Numbered from the stretch's first letter, positions 1 to 11,934 are shown. The stretch: 64,000 bases of DNA from Rhinopomastus cyanomelas (GCA_013400115.1 VXBP01010400.1:124001-188000), one strand, 5' to 3'. Numbers and translations: made by a program. The notes: generated from the letters alone by a model not told the origin.

Positions 1-207
1 ATTTCTCAGTGGTAGGATGGCCAGCAAAGAGAAGACAATGCATGTGCCTGGGTGAACTCATCCTAAGCCACTCACTCCCCTAACCTGTACTAGTGAACCA
101 CAAAGTCATGAACACGGGATGCCCCTGAAGGCTGCTTTCACTTTTACCTTGGCCTACTGATACATGGTTTGAAGAAGGGTGCCACTTGCTGTTCCACAGC
201 CATGTGC

Positions 208-635
208 AGACTGGAAGAGACCTTTAAGATCACTGAGTCCAAACATTAACCTAACTCTGCCAAGCCCACAGCTAAACCATGTCCTTAAGAACCACACCTA
301 TACAGTCTGTGAGCACACACAGGGACGGCAAGTCAGCCACTTCCCTGGGCAGCCTGTCCCAATGTTTGATAAACTGTTTTGGTGAAGAGCTTTTTCCTAC
401 TCTCCAACCTCAACCTCCCCTGGTGCAATTTGAGGCTGTTTCCTCTTGGCCTATTTATTGTTACTTCAGAGTAGAGACTGATTCCTACCACACTACAACC
501 TCCTTTCAGGTAGCTGTAGAGGGTGATAAGGTCCCTCCTCTGCCTTCTCTTCCCCGGGGTTAACAACCCCAGTTCCCTCAGGTGCTCCTCAGAGCTCCTG
601 TGCTCTAAACTCTTCACCTGCTTCATTCCTCTTCA
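208..635 (-). repeat. CR1 LINE, group C, 3' portion
   Basis: Antisense CR1 body with the GACCTTTAAGATCACTGAGTCC-like 3' region, a GGGCAGCCTGTCCCAATG segment and the CTACAACCTCCTTTCAGGTAG segment. It is 5' truncated and abuts a second CR1. Confidence 0.8.
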
Positions 636-772
636 CAGAATCATTAGGGATTGGAAGGGACCTCGAAAGATCATCCAGTCCAATCCCCCTCCCACAGCAG
701 GATCACCTAGACCAAGCTACACAGGAACGCATCCAGGCGGGTCTTAAACATCTCCAGTGAAGGAGACTCTTC
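636..772 (-). repeat. CR1 LINE, group A, short 3' end
   Basis: CACAGAATCATTAGGG start, then the group A signature and CACAGGAACGCATCCAGG. It directly follows the 5'-truncated end of the preceding copy, so the two insertions are contiguous. Confidence 0.82.
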
Positions 773-1620
773 TTTGGAGACACTCCAGCACCTTCAGCCG
801 GCCGTGTCCTGGGGAACGGTGAAGGTGGCAACCTGCAGTCCCCAAACACATGGCACTGCCTGCACCATCCACACCAGGATGGGTGAGGAATAATCCGAGA
901 ACTTAGTGAACTGGAGCAGTAAAAGTAAACCACTGGAGGAAGCTTGCAAAGCCATTTGTGTTCTTCAAGAAAGCTCAGGAAAAGATGATGCTGTTGGAAA
1001 TGCTCTCGGCTGTGTGGAACCCTATGGCTCACAGTGAAAATTAGAAATAAGAGAAAGTGTCCAGCACATTATCCACATATTGTTTGAAGCTTTAATGGCT
1101 TCTGGGTCCTGCCTGTGCCACAGTTAGCACAGCAGACAGTAAAACCATCACTCCTTTCCAAAACCAGGAACTCCAAGTTTTTGCCAGCATTAAAATATCA
1201 CAATTAAGTGCTAGAAAACTAACAATAAACTGAAGCAAAAACAAAGAGAGTCCCCTACCCCTACAGATACGTTTCACTAAAATGGAAAAAGGGGATTAAA
1301 ATTAAATAAAATAAATCTAAATGGCTAATCGAAACTCGTACTGCAGGCAGTTTACCATGTTTTGTGGTAAATTAAACACATCATTATCCCGAAAATTGGA
1401 AAGTGATTTAACAGAGGTGGAATTTTTGCTCCACTGAAACGTGTTGCTTTGCAACAAAGCGGATTTCACGTCTCCAGTCAAACAGCCAGTGAATGGGTCC
1501 CAGGACTGGCCGCCGCGCTTGTGATTGTGGAGCATTAACTTTTTCACTCACGCAAACAGAGCCTTTCTCACAAGAAAGCAGCCAGCCTTCCTCAAGGCAT
1601 TTAAATGCAGACAGAGTGTG

Positions 1621-1785
1621 CTGAGCCTCGCACAAGCCCCGAGTTTGAAAACAAACATGGGGCTGCAGGACGCGACCACGCAACTGGCTTGCACAACGCC
1701 ACGGATGGCGAGTGCGCGAGAGCCCGATTGGAAACGTGGGTGATCGTACATTCACTGCGCCAGAGAGATGCGCGCGGGTGAGAGG
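1621..1785. other. CpG-dense cluster
   Basis: About 17 CpG dinucleotides fall in 165 bases, with runs such as GTGCGCGAG and GATGCGCGCGGG, in otherwise CpG-poor intron. No CR1 match was seen. It could be a small regulatory element or a young GC-rich insertion; function is not shown. Confidence 0.45.
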
Positions 1786-1983
1786 AGCAAAACAAGCCCT
1801 GCTTCTGGCAAGGCTGCACCACAAACATTCACCCTGGCTGCATGTGCCGGGCTTTGTCTTCCTCTCACTCCCTTCTTCACCGCAGCCTGTGATACCAAGT
1901 CTTAAAAGAAACGGTCAACCTAGTATATTTTGAGAGAAAGGCTGAAATAAGTAGGTTGAAATGGTCATTTGAATGTCTAGAAG

Positions 1984-2412
1984 CTGCTGGAGGGTCCAGC
2001 ACAGAGCAGCGAGGATGATGAAGGAAGTGGAGCACCTCCCTTATGAGGAAAGGCTGAGGGAGCTGGGTCTCTTCAGCTTGGAGGAGACTGAGGGGTGACC
2101 TCATTAATGTTTATAAATATGTGAGGGATGGGTGTCAGGAGGATGGAGCCTGGCTCTTCTCAATGTCGTCTGGTGATAGGACAAGGGGCAATGGGTGTGA
2201 GCTGGAACAGAGGAGGCTCCACATCAACCTGAGAAGGAACTTCTTCCCAGTGAGAGTGACAGAGCACTGGAACAGGCTGCCCAGGGGACTTGTGGAGTCT
2301 CCTTCTCTGGAGACGTTTAAAACCCACCTGGATGTGATCCTGCTGTGGCAGGGGGACTGGACTAGATGATCTTTTGAGGTCCTTTCCAATCCCTGATGAT
2401 TCTGTGATAATA
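1984..2412 (+). repeat. CR1 LINE, group A, about 430 bases
   Basis: Sense copy running from the AGGATGATGAAGGAAGTGG segment through CAGGCTGCCCAGGGGAC to the 3' end CCTGATGATTCTGTGAT. It is 5' truncated and its 3' end is intact. Confidence 0.85.
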
Positions 2413-2914
2413 AGGACACATAGTAAAAAGAGTGGAAGCTAGCCTTCCTCTCATGCAGTCTGGTGGGTGACTGGGAAAGAAGCCCTTGCAGGAACCCAGA
2501 TTGTCCAAACTTCTGAACGTTTCAAATTGGCTTTTTCCTCACAGTTTGGTACCAACGTTCCCAAAGCTGATTTAACAGAATCCATTCTTCACAAAACGAG
2601 CAGCTGTAGGAGCAGATCTGCTCTTGGGCAAGAGAATGTCAGATCTGTTTGAACTGTATTCAATGTTAGAAGCCACAGTGCAAGCTGGATACGGGGTCGT
2701 GGGCATAAGCGGATGCCAGTTAATGAGTTGTGGCTGTCAGGTTTCATTCTCCTTCCACGAAAGGCACAACCATTAATCTCATGTGTCATAAACTCCTCGA
2801 CATACACTTGTAATCTATTAACATCAGAAGAACAGGTCACCTGAAATGTGCTTAGAGGAGACGTGTGCAGGTAGTGTAGGTTTCATAGCCAGAACCACAC
2901 GGGTTTTGTAAAAT

Positions 2915-2985
2915 CATGGAAGGGTTTAGGCTGGGAAAGACCTGTAAGACCATTGAGTCCAACTGTTAACCCAGCCCTGCCAAGA
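2915..2985 (-). repeat. CR1 LINE, group C, 3' end fragment
   Basis: About 70 bases matching the group C 3' end (AGACCTGTAAGACCATTGAG) followed by CCAACTGTTAACCCAGCC; strongly 5' truncated. Confidence 0.7.
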
Positions 2986-3040
2986 AGGTGGGAGTGGTTA
3001 GCTCACTTACTGCCAGGAATGTTCTACAAAGGAGGGATCC

Positions 3041-3256
3041 TAGAATCGCAGAATAGTTTATGGTGGGAGGGACCTTGACGATCACCCAGTTTCAACTCTT
3101 TGTCATGGTCAGCGACACGTCTCACCAGAGCAGGTTGCCCAGAGCCCCATTCAACCTGGCCTTGAGAACTTCCAGGGATGGGGCATCCACAATCTCATTG
3201 GGCAACCTGTTCCAGTGTTTTACCACCCTCGTGGTGAAGAACTTCTTCCTCATATG
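3041..3256 (-). repeat. CR1 LINE, group D-like, 3' portion
   Basis: AGAATCGCAGAATAG start, GGGAGGGACCTTGACGATCA, then the CTGTTCCAGTGTTTTACCAC and GAAGAACTTCTTCCTC segments. It is 5' truncated. Confidence 0.78.
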
Positions 3257-3554
3257 CGACAATAGTTTGGATGCTAGATAAAGCACTAGGACTTGGGTCA
3301 AGACATAGTCAAAAGCAGAGGACGATCTGGTTTGGGATCAATCATGGCCCAGAAAAAAAAAAATCCATCTATCTGCACATAAAACACTGTCTGACAACAG
3401 TTATTAAGTACATGAGGACCCTGAGCTGCAATTCCAGAGCAAAAAGTTGCCTTCTTCCAAACATATTTCAGAAAATGAATCCACAAGGAAAAGTTTTCCA
3501 GCTCAATCTAATGTTCATAACCCAACCTGGCAAGAGACTGCTGGCAGAGGTGCA

Positions 3555-3860
3555 TCATAGAATCATCCTGTCTGGAAAGGACCTCCAGGATCATCAAGTC
3601 CAGCCCTCAGCCCAACAGCTCCCTAAACCCTAGACCATGGCCTCACGCACTGTAGATGCTGGGTTTTAAACACCCCCAGAAATGGTGACACCACCACCTC
3701 CCTGGGCAGCCTGTTCCAGTGCCCAACCACTCACTCAGGAAAGAACTTCTTCCTAAGATCCATCTAACCCTCCCCTGACGCAACTTGAGGCCATTTCCCC
3801 TCATCCTATCATTAGTAATTTGGGAGAAGAGACCAGCACCAGCCTCGCTATCACCCCATG
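3555..3860 (-). repeat. CR1 LINE, group B, 3' portion
   Basis: Group B signature, then CTAGACCATGGCCTCA, GGGCAGCCTGTTCCAGTG and ATTAGTAATTTGGGAGAAG. It is 5' truncated. Confidence 0.85.
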
Positions 3861-4437
3861 TCAAAGGCAAAGCGTGACCATGTGCACTGCCAAGACCTCG
3901 GATCGTCGAAGGAAGATTTAAAGGAAGTGGGACTGCAATTTAATAGGCAGCCAGAGACCTTAAAAAAAAGGGAGAAAATTTCTTAAAACCACCAAATTAC
4001 TTCTCCTTGTTAAAAGTTATTGCTGTAAACAGCAAAAACAGAGGAACTGGCTCCTGCAGGGACCGCTGACTAAGGTAATTTTGACTGCTTGGTGCCAGAA
4101 TTGAACGTTCACCCCACAACAAAATTCCTGTAATTAATGGTGCTTCAAACCGCTCCGTGCAAACAGCGACGATTAACCAGCAGGAGAAGCGTTCAGGTCA
4201 TATTTGCATGTTCTACTTGTTCTATCCTTGCAATTAAAGCTTCCTGAAATTGTAGCTTTGTGTTTGAAGAGGGACCCAGAAGATCTGCAATTTACAAGGT
4301 GTAACTTTTAATTTTAAAAATGGTTTGAGATCAGCGAGCCTGGAAAAATCTCAGCGTTTCACAAAGGCTGGGAAATTGCACGGCACGATGGCTACTCGTC
4401 TTCCTCTTCTGCAAAACAGATCACACTCCATGATCTC

Positions 4438-4755
4438 ACACAGAATCACAGAACATTAGGGGTTGGAAGGGACCTCGAAAGATCTAGTCCAATCTCCCTT
4501 CCACAACAGGATCATCTGGACCAAGTCACACAGGAACACATCCAGGTAGGTTTTAAACATCTCCAGAGACGGAGACTCCACAACTCCCCTTGGCAGCCCC
4601 TTCCAGAGCTCTGTCACCCTCACTGTGAAGAAGGTCCTTCTGATATTTATATGGAACCTCCTTTGTTCCAGCTCACACTCATTGCCCCTCTTCCTATCAC
4701 TCAATGACACTGAGAAGAGCCTGACTCCATCCTCCTGACACCCACCCTTCACTAG
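4438..4755 (-). repeat. CR1 LINE, group A, 3' portion
   Basis: CACAGAATCACAGAAC start, GGGACCTCGAAAGATC with a small deletion, GTTCCAGCTCACACTC and CATCCTCCTGACACCC. It is 5' truncated. Confidence 0.86.
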
Positions 4756-5032
4756 TCAACAGCACATCTGAAGTACAGTTTCATCCAAAAGTGAGATAAG
4801 CAGAAGGACAGTCACTGTACATGGATTTTCACTTACAACTTCCAAACTAACCAGAGCAAGATGAATGATGAATGAATGAACAGGGAGGAGAGGGAGTGCA
4901 ACAGCCTGAGAATTTACAACCCAAACATACTTCCCCGACATTTTGATCGCCCACTAAACCCTACATATTAACCTCTATATCTTAGCTTGTTTTCCAGTTT
5001 AAATCCATCTACCTACAAGGTCTTTTAATTGA

Positions 5033-5236
5033 ATCACAGAATCAGCCAGAAAGGACCTCCAGGATCATCAAGTCCAGCCCTCAGCCCAACACCTCTCTTA
5101 ACCCCTAGACTATGGGCTCAAGTGCTCGAGCTACTCGGTTTTTAAACACCTCCAGGGATGGGGACTCCACCACCTCCTTGGGCAGCCTGTTCCAGTGTCC
5201 AACCACTCTCCCAGGAAAGAACTTCTTCCTATAACT
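5033..5236 (-). repeat. CR1 LINE, group B, 3' end
   Basis: AATCACAGAATCAGCC start, group B signature, and a CTCGGTTTTTAAACACCTCC segment; truncated after GAAAGAACTTCTTCC. Confidence 0.85.
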
Positions 5237-8142
5237 GATAGTTTCAGTATCAGCCTTAAAAGAGCTAAAATAATAAAACTAATGGAATAGTAAAACTAAA
5301 CTCCAGTCGACAACACGAGAAAGAGCTTCCCCAAGGGCAAGGGAACCGAGTTTGTAGTAAAAGTGCAGCTGATTGTTTTAAGGCGACGGCTTTTAACGCC
5401 ACAGATTGCTTAAGTAGAAACACAGAGGATGCTAAGAAAACAGGATGGGTGTAAATGTCTTTAAGCCCAGCCACATAAATCTCACCCTGTGTTAACCCTC
5501 GAGACTCTTTCTTACCAACAGCAGAAAATACAGTCATCCTCTACTAGCCACCCCAAGCTGGGAAATCCCTTGGTGTTCAAACCCAACGCTGCTCACACTG
5601 TCAGGTTTCATTTGATTTGAGGATTGAAGGGAACCATAAGCCTATCTCAAAAGAGAATTCCTGAGGAGGATATAACCTCTCTGCTTGGTTGCCCTCCTGC
5701 ATTCTTGAAGGAAAGAATGCATAAGTCAGGGGCCAACATCTTCCAAAGGAAAAACATATGGTTGTTTTTCCTTTGGGCCAGGGATGTATACAGAGAGCAG
5801 CTAACTAAATAGAGTAATCAGTCCACCCATTCATTGCTTTCAGAGCTATTTATCTAAATCAGTAAATAAATTATTTTTCTTTAAAACAGTCTGAAAAAAG
5901 CCACCTCCTCACAGGCTCCTAATGAAAAACATGGCATTTTGATTTGGGTTTTCTCGTGGCAACGTGCCGCTCTGACCAACCAGATCAGGAGATGGTGGTC
6001 GTAGTTTATTTAAACAGTAGTCCTGGGCAGCTAGCAGGTTTCCAGATGTGCTAACTCCTCATCCCTGCAACCAATAAATAAAAGGAGGAGGACTGTTGGA
6101 ATGCTAACATTTGCTCCAGAAAATTGCTCCAAAAAAGTTAAAGACAGGGATGATAAAAGCAGCTGCACCAGTTCCTGTCAGGGTGCCAGAAGGGAATGTT
6201 TACCCAGCGCTGCATCCCCACCAGATGGGGCGAAACAGAAACTCGGAGAGTCTCCTTTTCCAGGAGTTTTGCCACAAAGCAGGGTAGAGCGAAGCAGCCC
6301 GAGAGATTTATGTGGCAGAAAGAGCCCCACAAAGACGCTGTGAAGTAGCTGCCTGCAGGTTTCTCAGCGATTCTGCTAGCAGACGTTTGGGGGGAGCATC
6401 TGCAACCTAAACACGATCGTGTTATTCCGCAGTCTATCGCTTTGCCTGCCGTTGTGTCTGCAATCCCTGTGCTCCGCTCCTGCAGCACGAGGGGCTCGGA
6501 GCGGAGACGGCTGAACTCTGGGGTTGAGTTATGGTAGATTTCTTGTCCCAAGCCACAGGTGTAGAGCTGTGGAAGATGCTGGTTGCTCCCAGGAGCGGAT
6601 GCTCCTGCGTGTGGTTGTAAATCCCCACCGCCCAGAGCAGCAGCCCAGCGGTCTGATGCCCAGCAGAAGGCAAAGCACAGTGGAAACGCAGAAGTGAGGG
6701 AAGAATGATGACAAACCAAGGTTGAAATCGAGAACCTTTGTGCAGACAGTCTCGTGGAAACTGGGCACACAACAGGCTGCGTGGCCACAAATCACTGAGC
6801 CAAGCACCAGAGAACATTTACCAGTCTTTTCCCCCATGAGCCCAAAGCAGAGGGAAGACTCCCTGCCAACCCAAGATGTACCCTGAGGACCAGGTGGGGG
6901 ATTAGGAGGCCAGGCCAAGGAGTAGTTGGGGCAGAGCCATGATCATGACTGACTTCTTTGGGCCTGAGGGGAACTTTTGCTTGAGAAAACAGTTTTTCAA
7001 CAACTGCCTGAATTTCCATCGCTGGTGCATGCGGTCCCAGGCAGTGGTCCCCACCAGACCTGCCCAGCATGCTCATGAGCAGCTCAGTAACTCCAGGACT
7101 CTCCCTGCATGCCAAGGACTGAAATGTGGGGACTGGAAGAGCATGCCTGCATGACAGGATGAAGCTCAAGGGATTTCTAAACCAGCACCCCATCGATGCT
7201 TCAGGCAGGAAGGCTGCTGTTTGCCACATCCTAATCCTTCATCTGCTGCAAGCAGACTTGGTGGATCTGCTGCTGGTAGAAGCTACAAAACCCACTCAGG
7301 TACTGAGGAAAAGCCATTACAAAGCATCTCCCCATTCTGAGGCCACACACTGCCCTCAGCTCAGGGCACCTCCAGATAAAATAATGAAAAACTAAAACTC
7401 CGCCTTCCTCCATCAACTTCCCGACGCGCTGGCTAGGGTGATGCTGCAAGAACCACAGCCACGAGTTCATGAAGTGATAATAAACATAAGAAAAGTAAGA
7501 CATTCTTGATTATGTATAGGGAAATGAGGAAAAATCCAAAATCCAGCTGGGGACTCATCGGTTCTTGTGTCTAAAGATGCTTCCAAGTGGGCCTTGTGTC
7601 TGCTGCCTTGAAAGACAGCGAGGAGTTGGCGCAGACTTCTATAGGAGCACAAAACCATCTCCTCATGTTTTAAAACAGTCAGCAGAGCCTATAAAAATGG
7701 GAATGTAAATCCTAAGAAAAATAGGAAGCTGGTTGGACAGAGGGAATTCTGCCCTCGGTGGTGCTACCCAGAGATTTCCAGAGTTCACCACATCTGGATG
7801 CCTACCACGATTTTTATCTGGGAATAAAAACACAAAACTAAACACAATGGACCATATATGGCCGGGCTGTTGCTTAGGCTCCGAAAGACGATCCAAAAGG
7901 CTGTTTATTCCAGCTAATAAAAGCCAAACTCCAAGTGCAAAGTATCATACCTTTCCCTTGATTTATGCTCAAAGATAAGTGGGATGTGAGTAATTCCCTA
8001 CAAGGCTGCCTTCTTCAGCGGTTTGGCAGCCAGGGCTTTTTGAAGGAGGAACACTACCTGCTTTGCAACTCTGTCTCTGGTTTCTATGCTAAATTCTTCA
8101 TTCTAAGGATTATCAAACACAGGCTGAGGGAAAGCAACACGT

Positions 8143-8192
8143 AGCCCAGCACCTCCTTTTAGGTAGCTGCAGAGAGCAAGGGCTCCTCTCAN
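8143..8192. other. Probable gap-closing artefact: near-copy of 8838-8886 ending at a single N
   Basis: Bases 8143-8191 match 8838-8886 at 48 of 49 positions (8155 C versus 8850 A), and the match stops exactly at the N at 8192. This piece of a CR1 body has no surrounding CR1 sequence here, which suggests a contig end extended wrongly into a repeat. Confidence 0.6.
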
Positions 8193-8305
8193 ACCAGGCA
8201 AAGGGCTGCACACGCCTGCAAGAGTTTCCTCTGCGAACATATAACAGCTGCTCTAAACCTAATCCTCAAAACACTTCTCTTACCCATTTCATGATTGCGG
8301 AGTAG

Positions 8306-8480
8306 GATCATTTAGGTTGGAAAAGACCTTTAAGATCATTGAGACCAACGATTCACCTAAACCTGCCGAATACATCTTTCTCCTAGAACTGCCCAAACGA
8401 CCTAATTTAATGCAGCAGGCACTGAGTAGTGAAGGTGCTACCACTTGGCCACCCATCACACCTCCACACGGGCAGCTTTT
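8306..8480 (-). repeat. CR1 LINE, group C, decayed 3' end
   Basis: Clear group C 3' end (GGAAAAGACCTTTAAGATCA, then GAGACCAACGATTCACC), decaying into weaker similarity after about 100 bases. Confidence 0.7.
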
Positions 8481-8591
8481 GTCATCTTTGTATATCTCAA
8501 AACATATTTGATTTCATAAAAATCCCCACTCCTCTTCTGAGAAGCTGCAACTGGTTTAGAAAGGCTTTTCCTCCCTCAAAATAGTTTAATT

Positions 8592-8985
8592 ATAGAATCA
8601 TCATGGCTGGGAAGGACCTCCAGGATCATCAAGTCCAGCCCTCAGCCCAATAGCTCCCTAACGCTAGACCACGGCCTCAAGTGCTCTAGCTGCTCCTCCA
8701 GAGATGGGGACTCCACCACCTCCCTGGGCAGCCTGTTCCAGTGCCCAATCACTCGCTCAGAAAGATCCAGTCTAAACCTCCCCTGATGCAACTTGAGGCC
8801 ATTTCCCCTTGTCCTGTTATTCAGAATTTGGGAGAAGAGCCCAGCACCTACTTTTAGGTAGCTGCAGAGAGCAAGGGCTCCTCTCAGCCTCCTTCTCTAG
8901 ACTAAATAACTCGAGTTCCCTCAGCCACTCTTCACAGGACCTGTTGTCCAGACCTCCCCACTGCTTTGTTGCCCTTCTCTGGACC
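8592..8985 (-). repeat. CR1 LINE, group B, about 390 bases
   Basis: TATAGAATCATCATGG start, group B signature, ATTCAGAATTTGGGAG, TAGCTGCAGAGAGCAAGG and TTCCCTCAGCCACTCTTC. It is the source-like intact version of the piece ending at 8191. Confidence 0.87.
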
Positions 8986-9367
8986 AACTAAGTCATCAGC
9001 CAAGCGTTTAGAAAGCATGTGGGTGCTCTCTGTGCGACAGTGTAATTAATAGCAGTACAAAATCGAAGATGCAGCTTGACAGCAATCTCCCACGGTGTAA
9101 CTTGGCCCATTTGTTCCACATTAGTGTGACCAACGTGGTTGTTTAAGAGGTCATTATAGGCCAGAGTGTTCTTTACCATCCAGACTGCTTGAACTAAGTA
9201 TGAGCAATTCAAAGGTAAGAGGGGATCCCCTATAATATCTTAAGGATTTAATACATTTAAAGTACTTGAAGCATCTACCATGACTAAGGTCCACATCCTG
9301 CTGCCATGAAAGAAAGGAGATTTCTGGCACTGAATTTTGCAGAAGCTGGACATATTCCTGTGATGGT

Positions 9368-9590
9368 TTAGAATCATCAATGTTGGAAAAGACCTTTAAG
9401 ACCATCAAGTCCAACCACCCGCCCTACAACCATCTCACGAACCACCCTGTTTGCCTGTATGTTGAACCCTTCCAAGGACAGTGCCTCCACCCCCTCACTG
9501 GGCAGCCTGTTCCAAGACCTCCCCACTGTTTCTGGGAAAAGTTTTTTCTTGAGATCCAATCTGAACCTCTGTCACTCACCCCCATTTCTG
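9368..9590 (-). repeat. CR1 LINE, group C, 3' portion
   Basis: TTAGAATCATCAATGTTGG start, group C signature with ACCATCAAGTCCAACC, GGGCAGCCTGTTCCAAG and TTTCTTGAGATCCAATC. It is 5' truncated. Confidence 0.82.
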
Positions 9591-9649
9591 TCTGGCTTTG
9601 GCAGACGTTGTTGACTCTTGAGTTCATGCAGAGTTTTACGCCTCCCCCT

Positions 9650-9755
9650 TGTCTGTTCCAAGGCCTCCCCACTCATTCTGGGAAGTTTTTCCCAACATCC
9701 AGCCTGAACCTCCCCTGGCACAACTTGGCCCCACTTTCTCTTGTTCCAAATGGAC
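9650..9755 (-). repeat. CR1 LINE internal fragment
   Basis: CTGTTCCAAGGCCTCCCCAC, AACATCCAGCCTGAACC and CTTTCTCTTGTTCC match the CR1 body without a 3' end. It may be a displaced part of the copy to its left, since part of the same segment occurs there at about 9505-9560. Confidence 0.65.
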
Positions 9756-10127
9756 AAATCTTTATTAACATAGTTCATGATTAGATGGATCATGATTAAC
9801 ATAGTTTTATTCTTTGATGGCATTAATTTAGAGCAAGTCTTCAGGCTGATCAGATGTTGTCTGATGTTCACCAGGCTGGCTGACAGCTGTCCCAAATCAC
9901 ACTAACCAGGGACCAGTTAGATTGTAAACTTAAATATAGTTAGCCAGTTCAATTTAGCTTAAAGATACTATCTGCTTCTGAACACCTTCGCCAGTACCTT
10001 TGGACACAGATAGGAGGGAAGAATAACTTGTGTGTTTGCTTTGTAGCAACATTAAACAAATATCTTTACTCTGAACACTCCATTCTAGACAGAGATGGCC
10101 CTGCTTGTTGTAGGGAGGTCTACACAC

Positions 10128-10540
10128 AGTTCATTAGGGTTGGAAGGGGCCTTCAAAGGCCATCAGGTCCAACCCTTCTGCTGAGGGTTGAACTCTCTCC
10201 ATTAATTCTCTGTCCCTTTTGAATTGGGGAGACCAGAACTGGATAAGATTCGTGGTGTGGCCTCGCTAAAGAAGAATAAAGGGGTAGAAGAACTTCCCTT
10301 GACCTGCTAGACACCCTCCTCTTGATCCATCCCAACACCCTCTTGGCTTTTTTGACCACCACAGCTCATTGTTGATCCATTTTTAGTTTGTTATCCACAA
10401 CAACTCCAAGATCCCTCTCCCCAGGGGTACTCTCTAGCTGGTCACTACCCAACCTGAATTGATGCTCCCACTATTCCTTCCCACGTGAAGGACTCCACAT
10501 TAGTTTCTGTTACAACTCATTCAGTTCCTCTCAGCCCAAC
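10128..10540 (-). repeat. CR1 LINE, 3' end joined to an upstream body segment
   Basis: TTAGGGTTGGAAGGGGCC 3' end, then a body segment (GGGGAGACCAGAACTGG, ACACCCTCTTGGC, CACAACAACTCCAAGATCC) that normally lies further 5' in CR1. An internal deletion therefore separates the parts. Confidence 0.7.
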
Positions 10541-10555
10541 TCTCCAGCCTGCCTA

Positions 10556-10690
10556 AATCACAGAATCATAGAATTACAGAATCATTAGTGATTGGAAGGG
10601 ACCTCAAAAGATCATTTAGTCCAGTTCCCCTGCCACAGCAGGATCGCCTAGACCAAGTCACACAGGAACACATCCAGGCAGGTCTTTGTT
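10556..10690 (-). repeat. CR1 LINE, group A, short 3' end
   Basis: Three overlapping octamer units (CAGAATCATAGAATTACAG), a group A signature with CTCAAAAGATC, and ACACATCCAGGCAGGTC, then truncation. Confidence 0.84.
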
Positions 10691-11320
10691 TGCAATGGAA
10701 AGCCAGCATAAGGAAGAAAAAGAAAGAACACAGAGCACACAGGATCTCCAGCCAAAGCACAAGACAAATGATGCATCAAGTCCTCAAACTGCCTTTTGCA
10801 GCTTCAGCCCTGCTCAGGCTGTGAAATACCTGAGTGCTGCTGCAATAGGAAAACACAAGCCATAGATATTGTCACTGACAGGAGATAGGGCACACAACGC
10901 GACACAAAACTGCAGCCACTTGTCAGCAAGCGAGGCTTGCTTCTATTTTTGTTATTATTAGCAACTAAGAACAAGTTCTGCAGTAAATTACAATCTATCA
11001 GACTGTGGAGGACCAGATGTCAGTCCAGAATAGGAAGCCTTCACTGCTATCACTAAAATCTGAAAGCAATATTTGGTGCTCAGACAACCAAAGAGATAGT
11101 GTCATGAAGCTTCAGAACATGATTTCACATCCTGTTCTTATCTGAGGGAACCTGGAATACGTGTGGGATCCTGGAGCAAACGTAGGACTGGATGCTGAGC
11201 AAAGCAAGAGACTAAACTGTAAGATTTATCCATATCTAAATCTCAGTGCAGAGACTGAGTAGCCCATAGCTGCTCTAGCCATCGATTTGACTTGTCTGCA
11301 CACTTCTGATGACACCATTG

Positions 11321-11411
11321 TACTGGGCATTCGTGCCATTTATACTGGGCTACTATTGCCATTTATTCTGGGCTTTTACTGCCTTTTATACTGGGTTTTT
11401 ATTGCCATTTA
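11321..11411 (+). repeat. Minisatellite, about four copies of a 23-base unit
   Basis: Units start at 11321, 11343, 11366 and 11389, each close to TACTGGGCTTTTATTGCCATT plus TA. The first unit is 22 bases and the others 23. Copies differ at several positions. The strand is arbitrary. It lies about 350 bases downstream (in gene direction) of the exon at 11760-11934. Confidence 0.75.
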
Positions 11412-11759
11412 TAGCAATGTTTTATCACCATGTGTGAGTCTCTTATGTCCTAGGCAGGATCGCTTGATACTGCAGAGCAAAAAGCAACCTGCCCAAATCT
11501 GTTGGCGAGTCCCACCAATATCGGACAACTAGACACGAGGATAAACTCCCAAAATGCAGAAGCCCAAGTCCTTTTGACGTCAGGTAAGTCCAGCTCTCCC
11601 CACAAGAGATCTAAAATGAAGTTTGGGTATTGATCTCCATCCACTGAAGTTTCAGATCATCACAAAACTATTGCTTTACTCTTCAGGAGGCAGTGGTTTC
11701 CAGTGACAACGAGATTCCACCAGTAAAGACTGGCGGAAGAACAAAAGAACTTGCTTTAC

Positions 11760-11934
11760 CTGCATCAGCAGCTGTGATGAGCAGCACGTACTGCTCCTTG
11801 GCCTCCCGGTCCAGGCTCTGCACCAGCTGCAGCTCTCCACTGGCCGAGAGAGTAAAGGCTCCTTCCTCATTCCCAGCCACCAGCACATAAGTAAGTTTGC
11901 TGTTGAGCCCTTGATCATCATCTCTTGCTACAAC
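11760..11934 (-). CDS. FAT4: FAT4-like protocadherin, internal exon (last exon seen in the window)
   Basis: This 175-base exon begins in phase 0 after TTTTGTAG (AG at 11936-11935) and ends with one base of a split codon before GTAAAG at 11759. It encodes about 58 residues continuing the EC repeat started in the large exon: VVARDDDQGLNSK, then TLSASGELQLVQSLDRE, then LLITAADAG. It follows the large exon after an intron of only 290 bases. The phase 1 end means the next exon, not visible here, must start by completing the split codon. I found no further DxNDN linker on the minus strand between 1 and 11759, so that exon lies outside the window. Confidence 0.84.

Larger units (their letters stand above)
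1..11759 (-). other. FAT4 intron (downstream of the last visible exon), partial
   Basis: At least 11.8 kb of intron starts at the GTAAAG donor at 11759 and runs off the left edge. It contains about 15 CR1 pieces, listed separately. Stretches without recognised repeats are 773-1983 (with a CpG cluster), 2413-2914, 3861-4437, 4756-5032, 5237-8142, 8986-9367, 9756-10127 and 10691-11320. In those I see no splice-flanked coding, RNA gene or known repeat. Open frames up to 216 codons exist here, but none shows a recognisable domain. Confidence 0.7.

Noticed and set aside
6138..6788. Minus-strand open frame of 216 codons
   Set aside because: Overlapping frames of similar length exist on the same strand; no domain, repeat, signal or splice context is recognisable, and base composition does not resemble the cadherin exons.
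1..11759. Possible next FAT4 exon downstream
   Set aside because: I looked for reverse-strand cadherin linker codons (DxNDN) and LDRE motifs and found none with splice borders.
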